DNA of 14,829 nucleotides from an uncultured Duganella sp. (GCA_946482335.1 CAMLRG010000136.1:1-14829), one strand, 5' to 3'. Counted from the stretch's first letter, positions 8,743 to 14,829 are shown. Numbers and translations are program-made. The notes: generated by a model from the sequence alone, not told the origin.

Positions 8743-9036
8743 ATGAATGGCAACGGACCTGTAGAAAAAATGTTGCATGACCATGAGACCCGCATCACGC
8801 GGCTGGAAGAGGCCGTCAAACACATCCAGCACACGCTGGAGCGCATCGAGCGCGAGCTCAAGGAATTTCGGATCGAAATGCGCAGTGAGCAGCAAGCGCT
8901 GCGCGAAAGCGTGGAGCGCAATATCGAGGCACTGCGGCAGGAATTCCACCGCGACCGCCGCTTCATGACGATGGTCTTCCTGACCACGCAACTGGCAGTG
9001 ATTGGCGCGCTGCTGCGCCTGGCAGGCGTCTTCTAA
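8743..9036 (+). CDS. Small coiled-coil protein with a C-terminal membrane anchor
   Basis: A 97-residue protein of unknown function. Residues ~12-70 are strongly charged and heptad-like (ITRLEEAVKHIQHTLERIER), predicting a long coiled coil. Residues ~75-96 are hydrophobic (MTMVFLTTQLAVIGALLRLAGVF) and form a single C-terminal membrane segment. This gives a tail-anchored topology with the coiled coil probably in the cytoplasm. The start at 8743 is preferred for GGAGG at 8733-8737, 5 nt upstream. A second in-frame ATG at 8731 would add four residues and has a weaker AGAGGG site. The stop codon overlaps the stop of the convergent rnfH gene by 4 bp. The layout resembles small phage XhlA-type proteins and other tail-anchored coiled coils, but no phage genes are nearby, so I do not assign a family. 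Confidence 0.8.
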   Translation: MNGNGPVEKMLHDHETRITRLEEAVKHIQHTLERIERELKEFRIEMRSEQQALRESVERNIEALRQEFHRDRRFMTMVFLTTQLAVIGALLRLAGVF

Positions 9037-9314
9037 GCCTTCTTGGCCCGGCGCCGCCGGGCATCCTTGGGGTCTGCGATCAAGGGCCGGTAGATTTCAA
9101 TCCGGTCGCGGGCCCGCAGCACGGTATCCAGTGACTTCTTCTTGCCATAAATCCCCACCGGCATGGTGACGAGGTTGATCTCGGGCGCCGCCTGCAGGAT
9201 GCCGCTGATCTCGATCGCCTGGCCGATGGTCGTGCCCTCCTCCACTTCCAGCGCGTACAGGATCGGCTCGGAAGCCGGCGCATAGCACACCGTCACCTTG
9301 ATTTTCTCAGCCAT
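9033..9314 (-). CDS. rnfH: RnfH family protein (ubiquitin-like beta-grasp)
   Basis: A 93-residue protein of the RnfH family (UPF0125). It starts MAEKIKVTVCYA, has the conserved segment VGIYGKKKSLDTVLRARDRIEIYRPL (about 53-78) and ends in a basic tail RRRRAKKA. The fold is a small beta-grasp related to ubiquitin and ThiS/MoaD; the biochemical role is not settled, despite a name taken from rnf operons. The gene's first 8 bp overlap the end of ratA on the same strand, the arrangement usual in proteobacteria, where rnfH and ratA are neighbours of smpB. In E. coli the two have been described as the pasI/pasT pair linked to persistence. Length is typical and the start follows directly from the overlap. 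Confidence 0.95.
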   Translation of the reverse strand: MAEKIKVTVCYAPASEPILYALEVEEGTTIGQAIEISGILQAAPEINLVTMPVGIYGKKKSLDTVLRARDRIEIYRPLIADPKDARRRRAKKA

Positions 9315-9738
9315 AGACCGTCTCGGCGCGTTTGCAGAAGGAGTCGACCATGCTGTTGGCGATCATGCCAAATACGGAACCGATCACCTGTTCCAGCAGC
9401 TTGCTGGAAAATTCGTAATGCAAATCCAGCTCTACCTTGCAGGCGTCTTCGCGCAAGGCCTTGAAAGTCCAGGTACCGTCGAGCGTCTTGAACGGCCCAT
9501 CGACCAGCTTCATGCGGATTGCCGTGAAAGGGGTATTCGTATTGGACGTGGTGAAATGCTGCTTCACACCATGGAAATTGATCCCAACGCTGGCCACAAC
9601 ATGGTTCTCGCCCCGTTCGCGGACATCGACGCCGCCACACCAGGGCAAAAATTTGGGATAATCCTCGACCTTTGCCACTAAATCAAACATTTGCTCGGCG
9701 CTGTATCCCAGGAATACCGACTTGTGCACTACTGCCAT
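9307..9738 (-). CDS. ratA: RatA/PasT-like START-domain protein (coenzyme Q-binding COQ10 family)
   Basis: A 143-residue single-domain protein of the polyketide-cyclase/START type (SRPBCC fold). The conserved opening is MAVVHKSVFLGYSAEQMFDLVAKVEDYPKFLPWC. The C-terminal helix FGMIANSMVDSFCKRAE closes the hydrophobic pocket. Relatives include eukaryotic Coq10, which binds ubiquinone, and E. coli RatA/PasT, reported to block 70S ribosome association and to affect respiration and persistence. The start at 9738 is taken from the family N-terminus; the frame is open 18 codons further upstream, but those residues do not look like the family and lie over the smpB promoter. No strong ribosome binding site is seen. 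The gene is divergent from smpB with 66 bp between the starts and overlaps rnfH by 8 bp. Confidence 0.94.
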   Translation of the reverse strand: MAVVHKSVFLGYSAEQMFDLVAKVEDYPKFLPWCGGVDVRERGENHVVASVGINFHGVKQHFTTSNTNTPFTAIRMKLVDGPFKTLDGTWTFKALREDACKVELDLHYEFSSKLLEQVIGSVFGMIANSMVDSFCKRAETVYG

Positions 9739-9750
9739 TGAGTAACCGTT

Positions 9751-9759
9751 TGCTATGAT
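9751..9759 (+). promoter_or_regulatory. Extended -10 promoter of smpB
   Basis: TGCTATGAT fits the extended -10 consensus TGnTATnnT, with five of six bases of TATAAT; no good -35 is visible, as is usual for this class. Transcription would start near 9766, giving a leader of about 39 nt before the smpB ATG. The 66-bp gap must also hold the ratA promoter on the other strand. The best match there is a weak TAAACT (9782-9777). Confidence 0.55.
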
Positions 9760-9804
9760 GTTGTCCAAAGAACCGTAGTTTAACCGACCCACGCATTTTT
9801 ACCC

Positions 9805-10254
9805 ATGACCATTGCCGATAACCGCAAAGCCTTCCACGACTACTTCATTGAAGACAAATATGAAGCCGGGATCGCGCTCGAAGGCTGGGAAGTCAAGGCG
9901 ATCCGCGATGGGCGCGTTCAGATCAAGGAAGCTTACGTTACCATCCGCGATAACGAACTGTACCTGTTTGGCGCGCATATCAGCGCCCTGCCGACCGCTT
10001 CCACCCACATCCACCCGCAAGCCGTGCGTACGCGCAAGCTGCTGCTGCACCGCCAGGAAATCGACAAGCTGGTCGGCAAAGTTGAGCGCGCCGGCTACAC
10101 CCTGGTGCCGCTGAACCTGCACTTCAAGGGCGGCCGCATCAAGTGCGAAATCGGCCTGGCCAAGGGCAAGAAGCAGCACGACAAACGTGCATCCGAGAAG
10201 GATCGCGATGCCAACCGCGAAGTCCAGCAAGCGATGAAACAGCACCGGCGCTGA
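9805..10254 (+). CDS. smpB: SsrA (tmRNA)-binding protein SmpB
   Basis: SmpB binds tmRNA and delivers it to stalled ribosomes for trans-translation, tagging the incomplete protein for degradation. The 149 residues match the family length. Diagnostic segments are [20 protein letters not shown] at the N-terminus, [18 protein letters not shown] (27-44), LYLFGAHIS (52-60), and the basic C-terminal region GKKQHDKR (121-128) followed by a charged helical tail ending in HRR, which enters the mRNA channel of the ribosome. The start at 9805 agrees with the family; the upstream sequence is T-rich and lacks a good Shine-Dalgarno. It is divergent from ratA. The tmRNA gene itself (ssrA) is not in this window. 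Confidence 0.98.
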   Translation: MTIADNRKAFHDYFIEDKYEAGIALEGWEVKAIRDGRVQIKEAYVTIRDNELYLFGAHISALPTASTHIHPQAVRTRKLLLHRQEIDKLVGKVERAGYTLVPLNLHFKGGRIKCEIGLAKGKKQHDKRASEKDRDANREVQQAMKQHRR

Positions 10255-10305
10255 TTGCCAGCCCGGTGTTGCGTCCGCGTCGCGCCCCGGGGCCGAGGCG
10301 CCGAT

Positions 10306-10331
10306 TCCGTGTTTCCATTCGGAAACGCGGA
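10306..10331 (+). repeat. 11-bp hairpin upstream of the lipoprotein operon
   Basis: TCCGTGTTTCC (10306-10316) and GGAAACGCGGA (10321-10331) form an 11-bp stem with one G-T wobble and a 4-nt ATTC loop. It lies 51 nt after the smpB stop codon. No T tract follows directly; a T7 run appears only at 10354-10360. It could be a weak or rho-assisted end of the smpB transcript, an mRNA-stabilising structure, or, as inverted-repeat DNA, a regulator site covering the -35 of the next promoter. Confidence 0.5.
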
Positions 10332-10340
10332 TGCTACACT
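10312..10340 (+). promoter_or_regulatory. Promoter of the lipoprotein pair
   Basis: TTTCCA (10312-10317, four of six) is followed after 17 bp by TACACT (10335-10340, four of six), which carries an upstream TG at 10332-10333 and so resembles an extended -10. Transcription would start near 10347, about 27 nt before the ATG at 10374, with GGGGAA at 10364-10369 as ribosome binding site. The -35 lies inside the hairpin 10306-10331. Confidence 0.45.
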
Positions 10341-10373
10341 TGCGTACTGACGATTTTTTTCCCGGGGAATGAA

Positions 10374-11084
10374 ATGCTTACCAAAACAGCAATCGCTGTG
10401 ATAGCGGCTGTCACACTAGGTGCTTGCTCGGCCCCGTATTCACCGACACCGCTGGCCACCAATTTTCCGACCACCAAACAGGAAACGCTGCAGGCGGCGG
10501 CACACTGGGGCGTCATTGGCAAACATATCGAACAACAGGTGACTGCGGAGCTGAAAAAGTCCTCGCCGCGGCCGCTGTACGTCGCCAGCCCGGCCAAGCC
10601 ATCGCCATTCCAGCAAGCCTTGACCGCGCAACTGATTTCCTCGCTGGTCAAGGATGGCTACGTCGTATCGCGCTCGCCTGCGGGCGCCCTGCAGCTCAAC
10701 CTGGACGTGCAAGCCCTCACCTTTGCCCCCGACCGCAAGAAGAACCTCCCCATCGGCGTGCCGACCGCGCTGGCGACCGGCGTGTGGCTGGTGAACGAGC
10801 ACAATCCCTTCAATAGCTCGGCCGGCAAGGTCGGCCGCCTGGTGAAGGCAGTCGGCATCGGCGGCGCAATCGATGCCTACAACTGGTACGACAGCGAATA
10901 TACGGCCGGCCCGACGCCCAGCACCGAATTGATCATCACCGCTTCGGTCACCGACCAGTACCGCTACTATGTGCGCGCCACGAATACGTATTACGTGGCC
11001 GACGCCGACCGGGCCTTGTACGGGATCGATGACGATCCCCGCATGCCAAAGGGCACGCTGTTCCAGGTGAAGGGAGACCGTTGA
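10374..11084 (+). CDS. Predicted lipoprotein of unknown function
   Basis: A 236-residue protein with a lipoprotein signal peptide. A basic, hydrophobic leader (LTKTAIAVIAAVTLGAC) ends in the lipobox LGAC, making Cys18 the lipidated residue; position 19 is Ser, which predicts outer-membrane sorting under the Lol +2 rule. I do not recognise a domain. The middle part (about 30-115) has AAAHWGVIGKHIEQQVTAEL and PSPFQQALTAQLISSLVKDGYVVSRSPAGALQLNLDVQAL, a pattern suggesting alternating helices and strands. A hydrophobic patch lies near 155-165. The stop codon overlaps the next gene's start in TGATG, so the two lipoproteins are translationally coupled and likely act together at the outer membrane. 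Confidence 0.85.
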   Translation: MLTKTAIAVIAAVTLGACSAPYSPTPLATNFPTTKQETLQAAAHWGVIGKHIEQQVTAELKKSSPRPLYVASPAKPSPFQQALTAQLISSLVKDGYVVSRSPAGALQLNLDVQALTFAPDRKKNLPIGVPTALATGVWLVNEHNPFNSSAGKVGRLVKAVGIGGAIDAYNWYDSEYTAGPTPSTELIITASVTDQYRYYVRATNTYYVADADRALYGIDDDPRMPKGTLFQVKGDR

Positions 11085-11629
11085 TGCGCGCTTTTGCCGC
11101 TCTCCTGCTGCCGCTGGCGCTGGGCCTTGCCGCCTGCGCCAACGTGACCGATAAGCCGGAAAACAAATATGCCGCAACGGCGCAGAACCAGTTCGTCGCC
11201 GCCAACTACCAGGCCGCCGATTCGCTGCTGAACCAGCTCTCCGGCCGCCTGGCCTCGGACAAGCCGCTGATCATGGCCACGGTGGTGAATATCGATGCGC
11301 TGGACCAGAGCTCGACGCTGGGCCGCCTGGTGTCGGAACAGATTTCGACCCGCCTGGCGCAAGGCGGCTTGCGCATGCTGGAAATGAAGCTGCGCACCTC
11401 GGTCTACATGAAGCGCCAGCAAGGCGAAATGATGCTGACGCGCGAAGTGGGCGAAGTGGCGCATAGCCACAATGCCCAGGCGGTGGTGGTTGGGTCCTAC
11501 GCCGAGACCAGCGACGCGGTGTTCGTCAACATCAAGGTGGTGAACCCGCAGACCAACCACGTATTGGCAGCCAATGACTTCGTGCTGGCCAAGGATGGCG
11601 TGGTGCGCTCCATGCTCATGGGGCGCTGA
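11084..11629 (+). CDS. FlgO-like outer-membrane lipoprotein
   Basis: A 181-residue lipoprotein. The leader MRAFAALLLPLALGLAAC ends in the lipobox LAAC (Cys18). The mature part has AADSLLNQLSGRLASDKPLIMATVVNIDALDQSSTLGRLVSEQISTRLAQGGLRMLEMKLR (about 45-105), followed by VAHSHNAQAVVVGSYAETSDAVFVNIKVVNPQTNHVLAANDF. This arrangement is that of the FlgO domain, first described for an outer-membrane protein needed for Vibrio cholerae flagellar stability. No flagellar genes are nearby, so a general envelope role is as likely. The ATG at 11084 overlaps the previous stop by 1 base and has GGGAGA at 11072-11077. Its last 14 bp overlap the end of the convergent Sir2 gene. Confidence 0.87.
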   Translation: MRAFAALLLPLALGLAACANVTDKPENKYAATAQNQFVAANYQAADSLLNQLSGRLASDKPLIMATVVNIDALDQSSTLGRLVSEQISTRLAQGGLRMLEMKLRTSVYMKRQQGEMMLTREVGEVAHSHNAQAVVVGSYAETSDAVFVNIKVVNPQTNHVLAANDFVLAKDGVVRSMLMGR

Positions 11630-12467
11630 GCAAGTCCACCAGCCTGGGCAGCACTTCCTGCGCCGGCAATTCCAGCTTCAGTGAAATCAGGTCATCGGCG
11701 CGGGTCTTGCCCGCGTTGATGGCCACGATCGGCTTGCCGGCCGCCGCAGCCATGCGGCAAAAGCGGTAACCGGAAAATACCATCAGCGACGAACCGACCA
11801 CCAGCAAGGCGTCGGCCGCTTCCATCTCCGCCATCGCTTGCGCGGTGCGCTCCGGCGGCACGTTATCGCCAAAGAACACCACGTCCGGCATCAGTACGCC
11901 GCCGCAGGCCACGCAGACCGGCGCACGGAAATCGTCCAGCGCATCCGGCTCGACCTGCGCGTCGCCATCGGGCAGCGGCTGTGCCAGCACATTGGCCAGG
12001 TCGGGGTTGTCGCGCTCGAGCTGCGGCTGCAGGCTGGCGCGCGGATAGCGGGCCTGGCAAGCGAGGCAGACCACGTGGTGCAGGTTGCCGTGCAGTTCGA
12101 TCAGGCGCCGGCTGCCGGCGCGCTGGTGCAAGCCATCCACGTTCTGCGTGATCACGCTGTGAAGGTGCCCGCCGGCTTCCAGTTGCGCCATGGCGCAGTG
12201 GCCCGCATTCGGTTCGGCGCGGGACATGGTGGACCAGCCCACCATGCTGCGCGCCCAATAGCGGCGCCGCACGGCTTCGTTGCGGCGGAATTCCGGGCCC
12301 TGGATCGGGGTGCGCCCGCGCCGCACGCCATCCTTGTCGCGGTAGCCGGGGATACCGGAGGCTGTGCTCAAGCCGGCGCCGGTCAGGGCCAGCACGCGGC
12401 GGTGGCGCGCCAAAAATTGCGCCAGGGAGTGCGGCAGGTCCCGCTCAGTCAAGCGCAGCGCATCCAT
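11616..12467 (-). CDS. NAD-dependent protein deacetylase, Sir2 family
   Basis: A sirtuin that removes acyl groups from lysines using NAD+, producing nicotinamide and O-acyl-ADP-ribose, in the cytoplasm. The 283 residues contain the NAD-binding [14 protein letters not shown] (30-43), TQNVDGLH (107-114), the catalytic His126 in ELHGN, zinc ligands Cys134, Cys137, Cys185 and Cys188, and the second nucleotide motif GSS (225-227). All key residues are present. The size and the long insert between the cysteine pairs fit the SIRT4-like bacterial group. The start at 12467 was chosen because MDALRL leads directly into the domain; an upstream in-frame ATG at 12524 would extend far into the preceding gene. 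It still overlaps the DUF1272 gene by 23 bp and has no clear ribosome binding site, so coupling is likely. Target proteins are unknown. Confidence 0.95.
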   Translation of the reverse strand: MDALRLTERDLPHSLAQFLARHRRVLALTGAGLSTASGIPGYRDKDGVRRGRTPIQGPEFRRNEAVRRRYWARSMVGWSTMSRAEPNAGHCAMAQLEAGGHLHSVITQNVDGLHQRAGSRRLIELHGNLHHVVCLACQARYPRASLQPQLERDNPDLANVLAQPLPDGDAQVEPDALDDFRAPVCVACGGVLMPDVVFFGDNVPPERTAQAMAEMEAADALLVVGSSLMVFSGYRFCRMAAAAGKPIVAINAGKTRADDLISLKLELPAQEVLPRLVDLLSAP

Positions 12468-12693
12468 CCGGTTTGAAAATCCGTTCGGTCGAGGCCGGAT
12501 ACTTTTCCAGCTTCGATGCGGCACGGGTCGGACGCGGCGAGAAATCGCCGCCGCAATTCGGGCATTTGCCGTGCAGCTTGTCGTTGGCGCAGTCGGCGCA
12601 GAAGGTGCATTCGAATGAACAGATCAAGGCGTCCTGCGCGCCGGGCGGCAGGTCTTTGTTGCAGCATTCGCAGTTGGGGCGCATTTGCAGCAT
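12445..12693 (-). CDS. DUF1272 domain protein (cysteine-rich, probably zinc-binding)
   Basis: An 82-residue cytoplasmic protein. The N-terminal part has ten cysteines in all, nine of them in clusters: Cys8, Cys10 and Cys11, then CSFECTFCADC (25-35), then CPNC (44-47). This is the DUF1272 signature, a small treble-clef or ribbon-like metal-binding fold of unknown function. The tail (about 52-82) is basic and variable. A GAGGAG ribosome binding site lies at 12708-12703, 9 nt upstream of the ATG, and just touches the stop codon of the preceding gene, 14 bp away. The gene overlaps the Sir2 gene by 23 bp at its end. Partnership with a zinc-dependent deacetylase is suggested by position only. Confidence 0.92.
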   Translation of the reverse strand: MLQMRPNCECCNKDLPPGAQDALICSFECTFCADCANDKLHGKCPNCGGDFSPRPTRAASKLEKYPASTERIFKPDGCAALD

Positions 12694-12707
12694 GGTGTAT
12701 GGCTCCT

Positions 12708-13841
12708 CTATTGGTCGCGGTAGTGCGCCGCGTTCAGCAAGGCGCTGGTGATTTCCGCATCGGCCAGCGCTTCATTCGTGGCGCGCGCGAATGTGCGCTC
12801 GCGGATGCGGCCCAGGCGCTCCAGCAATTCCTGTTTCGGCAGGCGCGATTGCGCGATGGCGGCGGGATCGATCCCTTCATAGCGGCCGTGGGCCGCTTCC
12901 AGCGCATCGAGCTGGCGCCGCACTTCGGCGTCGGGCACAGTGCCCTTGCCCGCCTGCGGTGCCGGCTGCTGCGCCAATTGCCGGCGGATCGGTGCGAAGA
13001 AATCGATGGCTTCTTTCGACAAGCCCTGGGGCTTGAGTGCCAGCAGCGCCTGGCGGCCTGGCGGCCCGCCCGCGCGCAGCAGGTAATTGACTGCGCGGCC
13101 GAACACTTCCGCATCGGCGCTTTGCAGCAATGGCGTCACGGCCGGCACGCTGTCCGGCGAACCAACCATCGCCAGGGTTTCCAGCACCGGCTTGGCCAGG
13201 GCGGCGTCGCGCAAGAGCGCGGCCAGGTGGCGCTCGCCCGTAGTGCCGAAGCGGCCATAGAGCAAGGCGCGCACGCCAGCCTCGTCGATCGCGCTGCCTT
13301 GCTGCGGCAGCGCTACGGTGACGGCTTTGCGCAGGAAGATGCGGTCGAGCTGCGGCAGCAGGCGAGCGTCGCGGCCCGCGGCGGCGGCGTGGAACAGGCG
13401 GAACAGCTGCGGACCGTCCAGCAGCGCTTGCGGATCGATGGCCAATGCGGCCTGCGCGGCCAGCGGCTTATCCGCATCCGAACCGTAAGCGAGCAGGAAG
13501 CAGGCGGCGTCCAGCAGCAATTGCTGGCTGGGGCGCGCCGCGCGCAACTCGGCCGCCAGTTCGCGGCGCAGCAGCGGGATCGCGTCTTCGCGATAATCTC
13601 CAAAGTAGCGCCATGCGGCGTCCAGTTCCCGGCGCTGGGCGCCTGCTGCTGCCGTATCGGCGGCGGCGGGCATGGCGCGGATGCCGGCAATGCGGGAAGC
13701 GAGTGCCGCGCCGGTCGCTGCATCGCTGGCGGCGTTCGTGGTGTTCGCAGCGTAGGCGGCGATTGGCGCGGACAGCGACAGCGCGGCCGCCGTGCCCAGC
13801 GCAGCGCAGGCAGCCAGTGCGTTTGCGGCGATGCCCCTCAT
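12708..13841 (-). CDS. Exported helical-repeat protein of unknown function
   Basis: A 377-residue protein with a clear signal peptide (MRGIAANALAACAALGTAAALSLSAPIAAYAAN), probably cleaved near residue 31, so it acts in the periplasm or outside. The mature chain is almost wholly alanine- and leucine-rich helix. The region about 200-270 (ERHLAALLRDAALAKPVLETLAMVGSPDSVPAVTPLLQSADAEVFGRAVNYLL) resembles HEAT-type repeats, each a helix pair with hydrophobic spacing. Only one cysteine (114) is in the mature part. No catalytic motif is seen. The ATG at 13841 overlaps the stop of the DUF4259 gene in ATGA, a sign of translational coupling. The in-frame upstream extension to 14021 was rejected because it would hide the signal peptide behind an arginine-rich stretch. 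Function is unknown. Confidence 0.8.
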   Translation of the reverse strand: MRGIAANALAACAALGTAAALSLSAPIAAYAANTTNAASDAATGAALASRIAGIRAMPAAADTAAAGAQRRELDAAWRYFGDYREDAIPLLRRELAAELRAARPSQQLLLDAACFLLAYGSDADKPLAAQAALAIDPQALLDGPQLFRLFHAAAAGRDARLLPQLDRIFLRKAVTVALPQQGSAIDEAGVRALLYGRFGTTGERHLAALLRDAALAKPVLETLAMVGSPDSVPAVTPLLQSADAEVFGRAVNYLLRAGGPPGRQALLALKPQGLSKEAIDFFAPIRRQLAQQPAPQAGKGTVPDAEVRRQLDALEAAHGRYEGIDPAAIAQSRLPKQELLERLGRIRERTFARATNEALADAEITSALLNAAHYRDQ

Positions 13842-14260
13842 GACGCCAACCTGCGCTGCAAATCGGCCACCGAAGCGTGCCATTCCGCGTAATGCTCGCT
13901 GTCCTGCCACAGTTCGCGCAACTCGGACCCTTCCGACAGCACCAGCGCCAGCACGCGCCGGGCCTTGTCGGCGATATCGGGGCGGGGTTTGCCCAGCTTC
14001 GCCTGCACCTCGGCCACCCATGCGTCGATGCCGGCGGAATCCTCGTCCTGCGGTCCGCCCTTGCCTTGCAGGCGCGACCAGGTTTCGACGGCAGCCAACG
14101 CTTCAGCGCCGTAGGGCGCCTCCAGGTATTCCGTGGTTTCAGCCTGGAGCACGTTGTTCAGCGTGTCCTCGATAAAGTAAAGGTCTTTCGACTCCTGCAA
14201 ATCCTCCGCCCAATCCTGCGCGAAATCATTGCCAAACGGTCCAATAGCCCAGGTTCCCAC
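13838..14260 (-). CDS. DUF4259 domain protein
   Basis: A 140-residue cytoplasmic protein. The opening MGTWAIGPFGNDFAQDWAEDL is the hallmark of DUF4259, a family in which a conserved GxWGxGPFxNDxAxDW-like start is followed by a helical body. The rest is acidic and helical, with WSRLQGKGGPQDEDSAGIDAWVAEV in the middle and repeated charged heptads near the end. The start codon is GTG at 14260, supported by a perfect AGGAGG at 14271-14266, 5 nt upstream. The gene is first in a tight operon: its stop overlaps the start of the exported helical-repeat protein by 4 bp, and two more genes follow. Some DUF4259-type proteins are found near toxin or immunity loci, but nothing here shows that role, so function is left open. 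Confidence 0.9.
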   Translation of the reverse strand: MGTWAIGPFGNDFAQDWAEDLQESKDLYFIEDTLNNVLQAETTEYLEAPYGAEALAAVETWSRLQGKGGPQDEDSAGIDAWVAEVQAKLGKPRPDIADKARRVLALVLSEGSELRELWQDSEHYAEWHASVADLQRRLAS

Positions 14261-14265
14261 TAGCG

Positions 14266-14271
14266 CCTCCT
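14266..14271 (-). promoter_or_regulatory. Perfect Shine-Dalgarno deciding the GTG start of the DUF4259 gene
   Basis: AGGAGG lies 5 nt upstream of the GTG at 14260. No in-frame ATG at this point matches the family N-terminus, so the ribosome binding site settles the non-ATG start. Confidence 0.85.
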
Positions 14272-14287
14272 GTTCGGTATAGGCGCA

Positions 14288-14315
14288 ATTGTACAGATTT
14301 CAGCGCGGATTTCAG
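14288..14315 (-). promoter_or_regulatory. Candidate promoter of the DUF4259-sirtuin operon
   Basis: On the minus strand CTGAAA (14315-14310, four of six) is followed after 16 bp by TACAAT (14293-14288, five of six). The start would be near 14281, with the perfect AGGAGG shortly after. The -35 lies in one copy of a 12-bp direct repeat (14296-14319). The rest of the gap 14261-14359 shows no clear terminator for the upstream SPFH gene. Confidence 0.45.
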
Positions 14316-14319
14316 CGCG
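14296..14319. repeat. 12-bp perfect tandem duplication
   Basis: GATTTCAGCGCG occurs twice head to tail (14296-14307 and 14308-14319) in the gap between the DUF4259 and SPFH genes. Each copy contains CTGAAA on the minus strand, the -35 candidate of the DUF4259 promoter. It looks like a small replication-slippage event. Confidence 0.9.
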
Positions 14320-14359
14320 GCAGCAAGTGCACCTCCGCGACCCGGGGACCTTTACCGGT

Positions 14360-14829
14360 TCACCCGTCTTTCTGCGTCTTGACCACCTGCAGCGCGGTGG
14401 CGATCAGGCTGCTCATTTCGCCCACGTTGGCCGGCACGATCAGGCTGTTCGTGGTCTTGGCCAGTTCGCCGAACGCATTGACGTATTGCTCGGCGACCTT
14501 GAGGTTCATGGCGGCCTCGCCGCCCGGCTGCTGGATGGCGCTGCCGACCTGCTTCAGTGCGCCCGACGTGGCTTCGGCAATGGCCAGGATGGCGGCGGCT
14601 TCACCTTGCGCGCGGTTGATGGCGGCCTGCTTGTCGCCTTCGGACCGTGCAATCGCCGCTTCGCGTTCACCGGTGGCGATATTGATCTGCTCCTGTTTGC
14701 GGCCCTCGGAGGCGGCAATCAGGGCGCGTTTGCCGCGTTCCGCCGTGATCTGCGCCTGCATGGCGTGCAGGATTTCCTGCGGCGGCGTCAAATCCTTGAT
14801 TTCGTAGCGCAGCACCTTGACGCCCCAGT
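14360..14829 (-). CDS. SPFH (stomatin/prohibitin) family protein, QmcA-like, 5' end outside window
   Basis: The last 156 residues of a membrane-anchored scaffold protein. The visible part begins in the SPFH domain (WGVKVLRYEIKDLTPPQEILHAMQAQ) and continues into the long Ala/Glu-rich coiled coil typical of stomatin and QmcA: TAERGKRALIAASEGRKQEQINIATGEREAAIARSEGDKQAAINRAQGEAAAILAIAEA. It ends with the conserved NLKVAEQYVNAFGELAKTTNSLIVPANVGEMSSLIATAL. Such proteins form ring-like oligomers at membrane microdomains and often pair with an NfeD-like protein or a protease such as FtsH. The N-terminal membrane segment and most of the SPFH domain lie beyond base 14829. It is on the same strand as the DUF4259 operon, 99 bp upstream of it, but that operon has its own ribosome binding site and probable promoter. 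Confidence 0.94.
   Translation of the reverse strand, partial: WGVKVLRYEIKDLTPPQEILHAMQAQITAERGKRALIAASEGRKQEQINIATGEREAAIARSEGDKQAAINRAQGEAAAILAIAEATSGALKQVGSAIQQPGGEAAMNLKVAEQYVNAFGELAKTTNSLIVPANVGEMSSLIATALQVVKTQKDG

Noticed and set aside
9739..9792. Upstream extension of RatA by 18 residues.
   Set aside because: The added residues do not match the family and cover the smpB promoter; the family start is at MAVVHK.
10143..10373. Upstream extension of the first lipoprotein gene into smpB.
   Set aside because: It would bury the lipobox signal peptide inside the protein and overlaps smpB; the ATG at 10374 gives a standard lipoprotein leader.
12516..13892. A 458-codon plus-strand frame opposite DUF1272 and the exported helical-repeat gene.
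   Set aside because: No domain; Arg/Gln/His-rich shadow of minus-strand genes that have coupled starts and good ribosome sites.

Overview
The window is a GC-rich, gene-dense piece of bacterial chromosome. The protein sequences and the gene neighbourhood (guaA-guaB near rnfH-ratA-smpB) suggest a betaproteobacterium of the Burkholderiales, most likely Oxalobacteraceae (Massilia or a relative). This placement is inferred from protein character and gene order, not from a database search. I see no rRNA, tRNA, CRISPR array, insertion sequence or phage gene. No intergenic stretch exceeds about 140 bp.

Layout. (1) 1-2666, minus strand: the guanine nucleotide genes guaB (complete) and guaA (3' end outside the window). 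A strong intrinsic-terminator-like hairpin lies between them, and guaB has a perfect TATAAT box. (2) 2667-8085, plus strand: a divergent four-gene module. It holds a YtrA-type GntR regulator, an ABC ATPase, a 602-residue membrane protein with a large probably extracytoplasmic domain, and an exported S9 (prolyl-oligopeptidase-like) serine peptidase. A perfect 9-bp inverted repeat overlaps the promoter in front of the regulator and is a good operator candidate. (3) 8086-9036, plus strand: a DUF4124-type exported protein with its own promoter, then a small coiled-coil protein with one C-terminal membrane segment. (4) 9033-9738, minus strand: rnfH and ratA, overlapping by 8 bp. (5) 9739-10254, plus strand: smpB with an extended -10 promoter. 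(6) 10255-11629, plus strand: two overlapping lipoprotein genes, the second resembling FlgO. (7) 11616-14260, minus strand: an apparent operon DUF4259 - exported helical-repeat protein - DUF1272 zinc-cysteine protein - Sir2 deacetylase. (8) 14360-14829, minus strand: the C-terminal part of a QmcA-like SPFH (stomatin/prohibitin) protein.

How the genes work together. guaB and guaA carry out the two steps from IMP to GMP. smpB (trans-translation), ratA and rnfH form a conserved neighbourhood in many proteobacteria. The module at 2.7-8.1 kb is the most distinctive part. Its regulator, ATPase, membrane partner and secreted peptidase are tightly spaced and appear to be transcribed from one auto-regulated promoter. 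That arrangement suggests an envelope system that senses or removes a peptide-like substrate, but the substrate cannot be read from the sequence.
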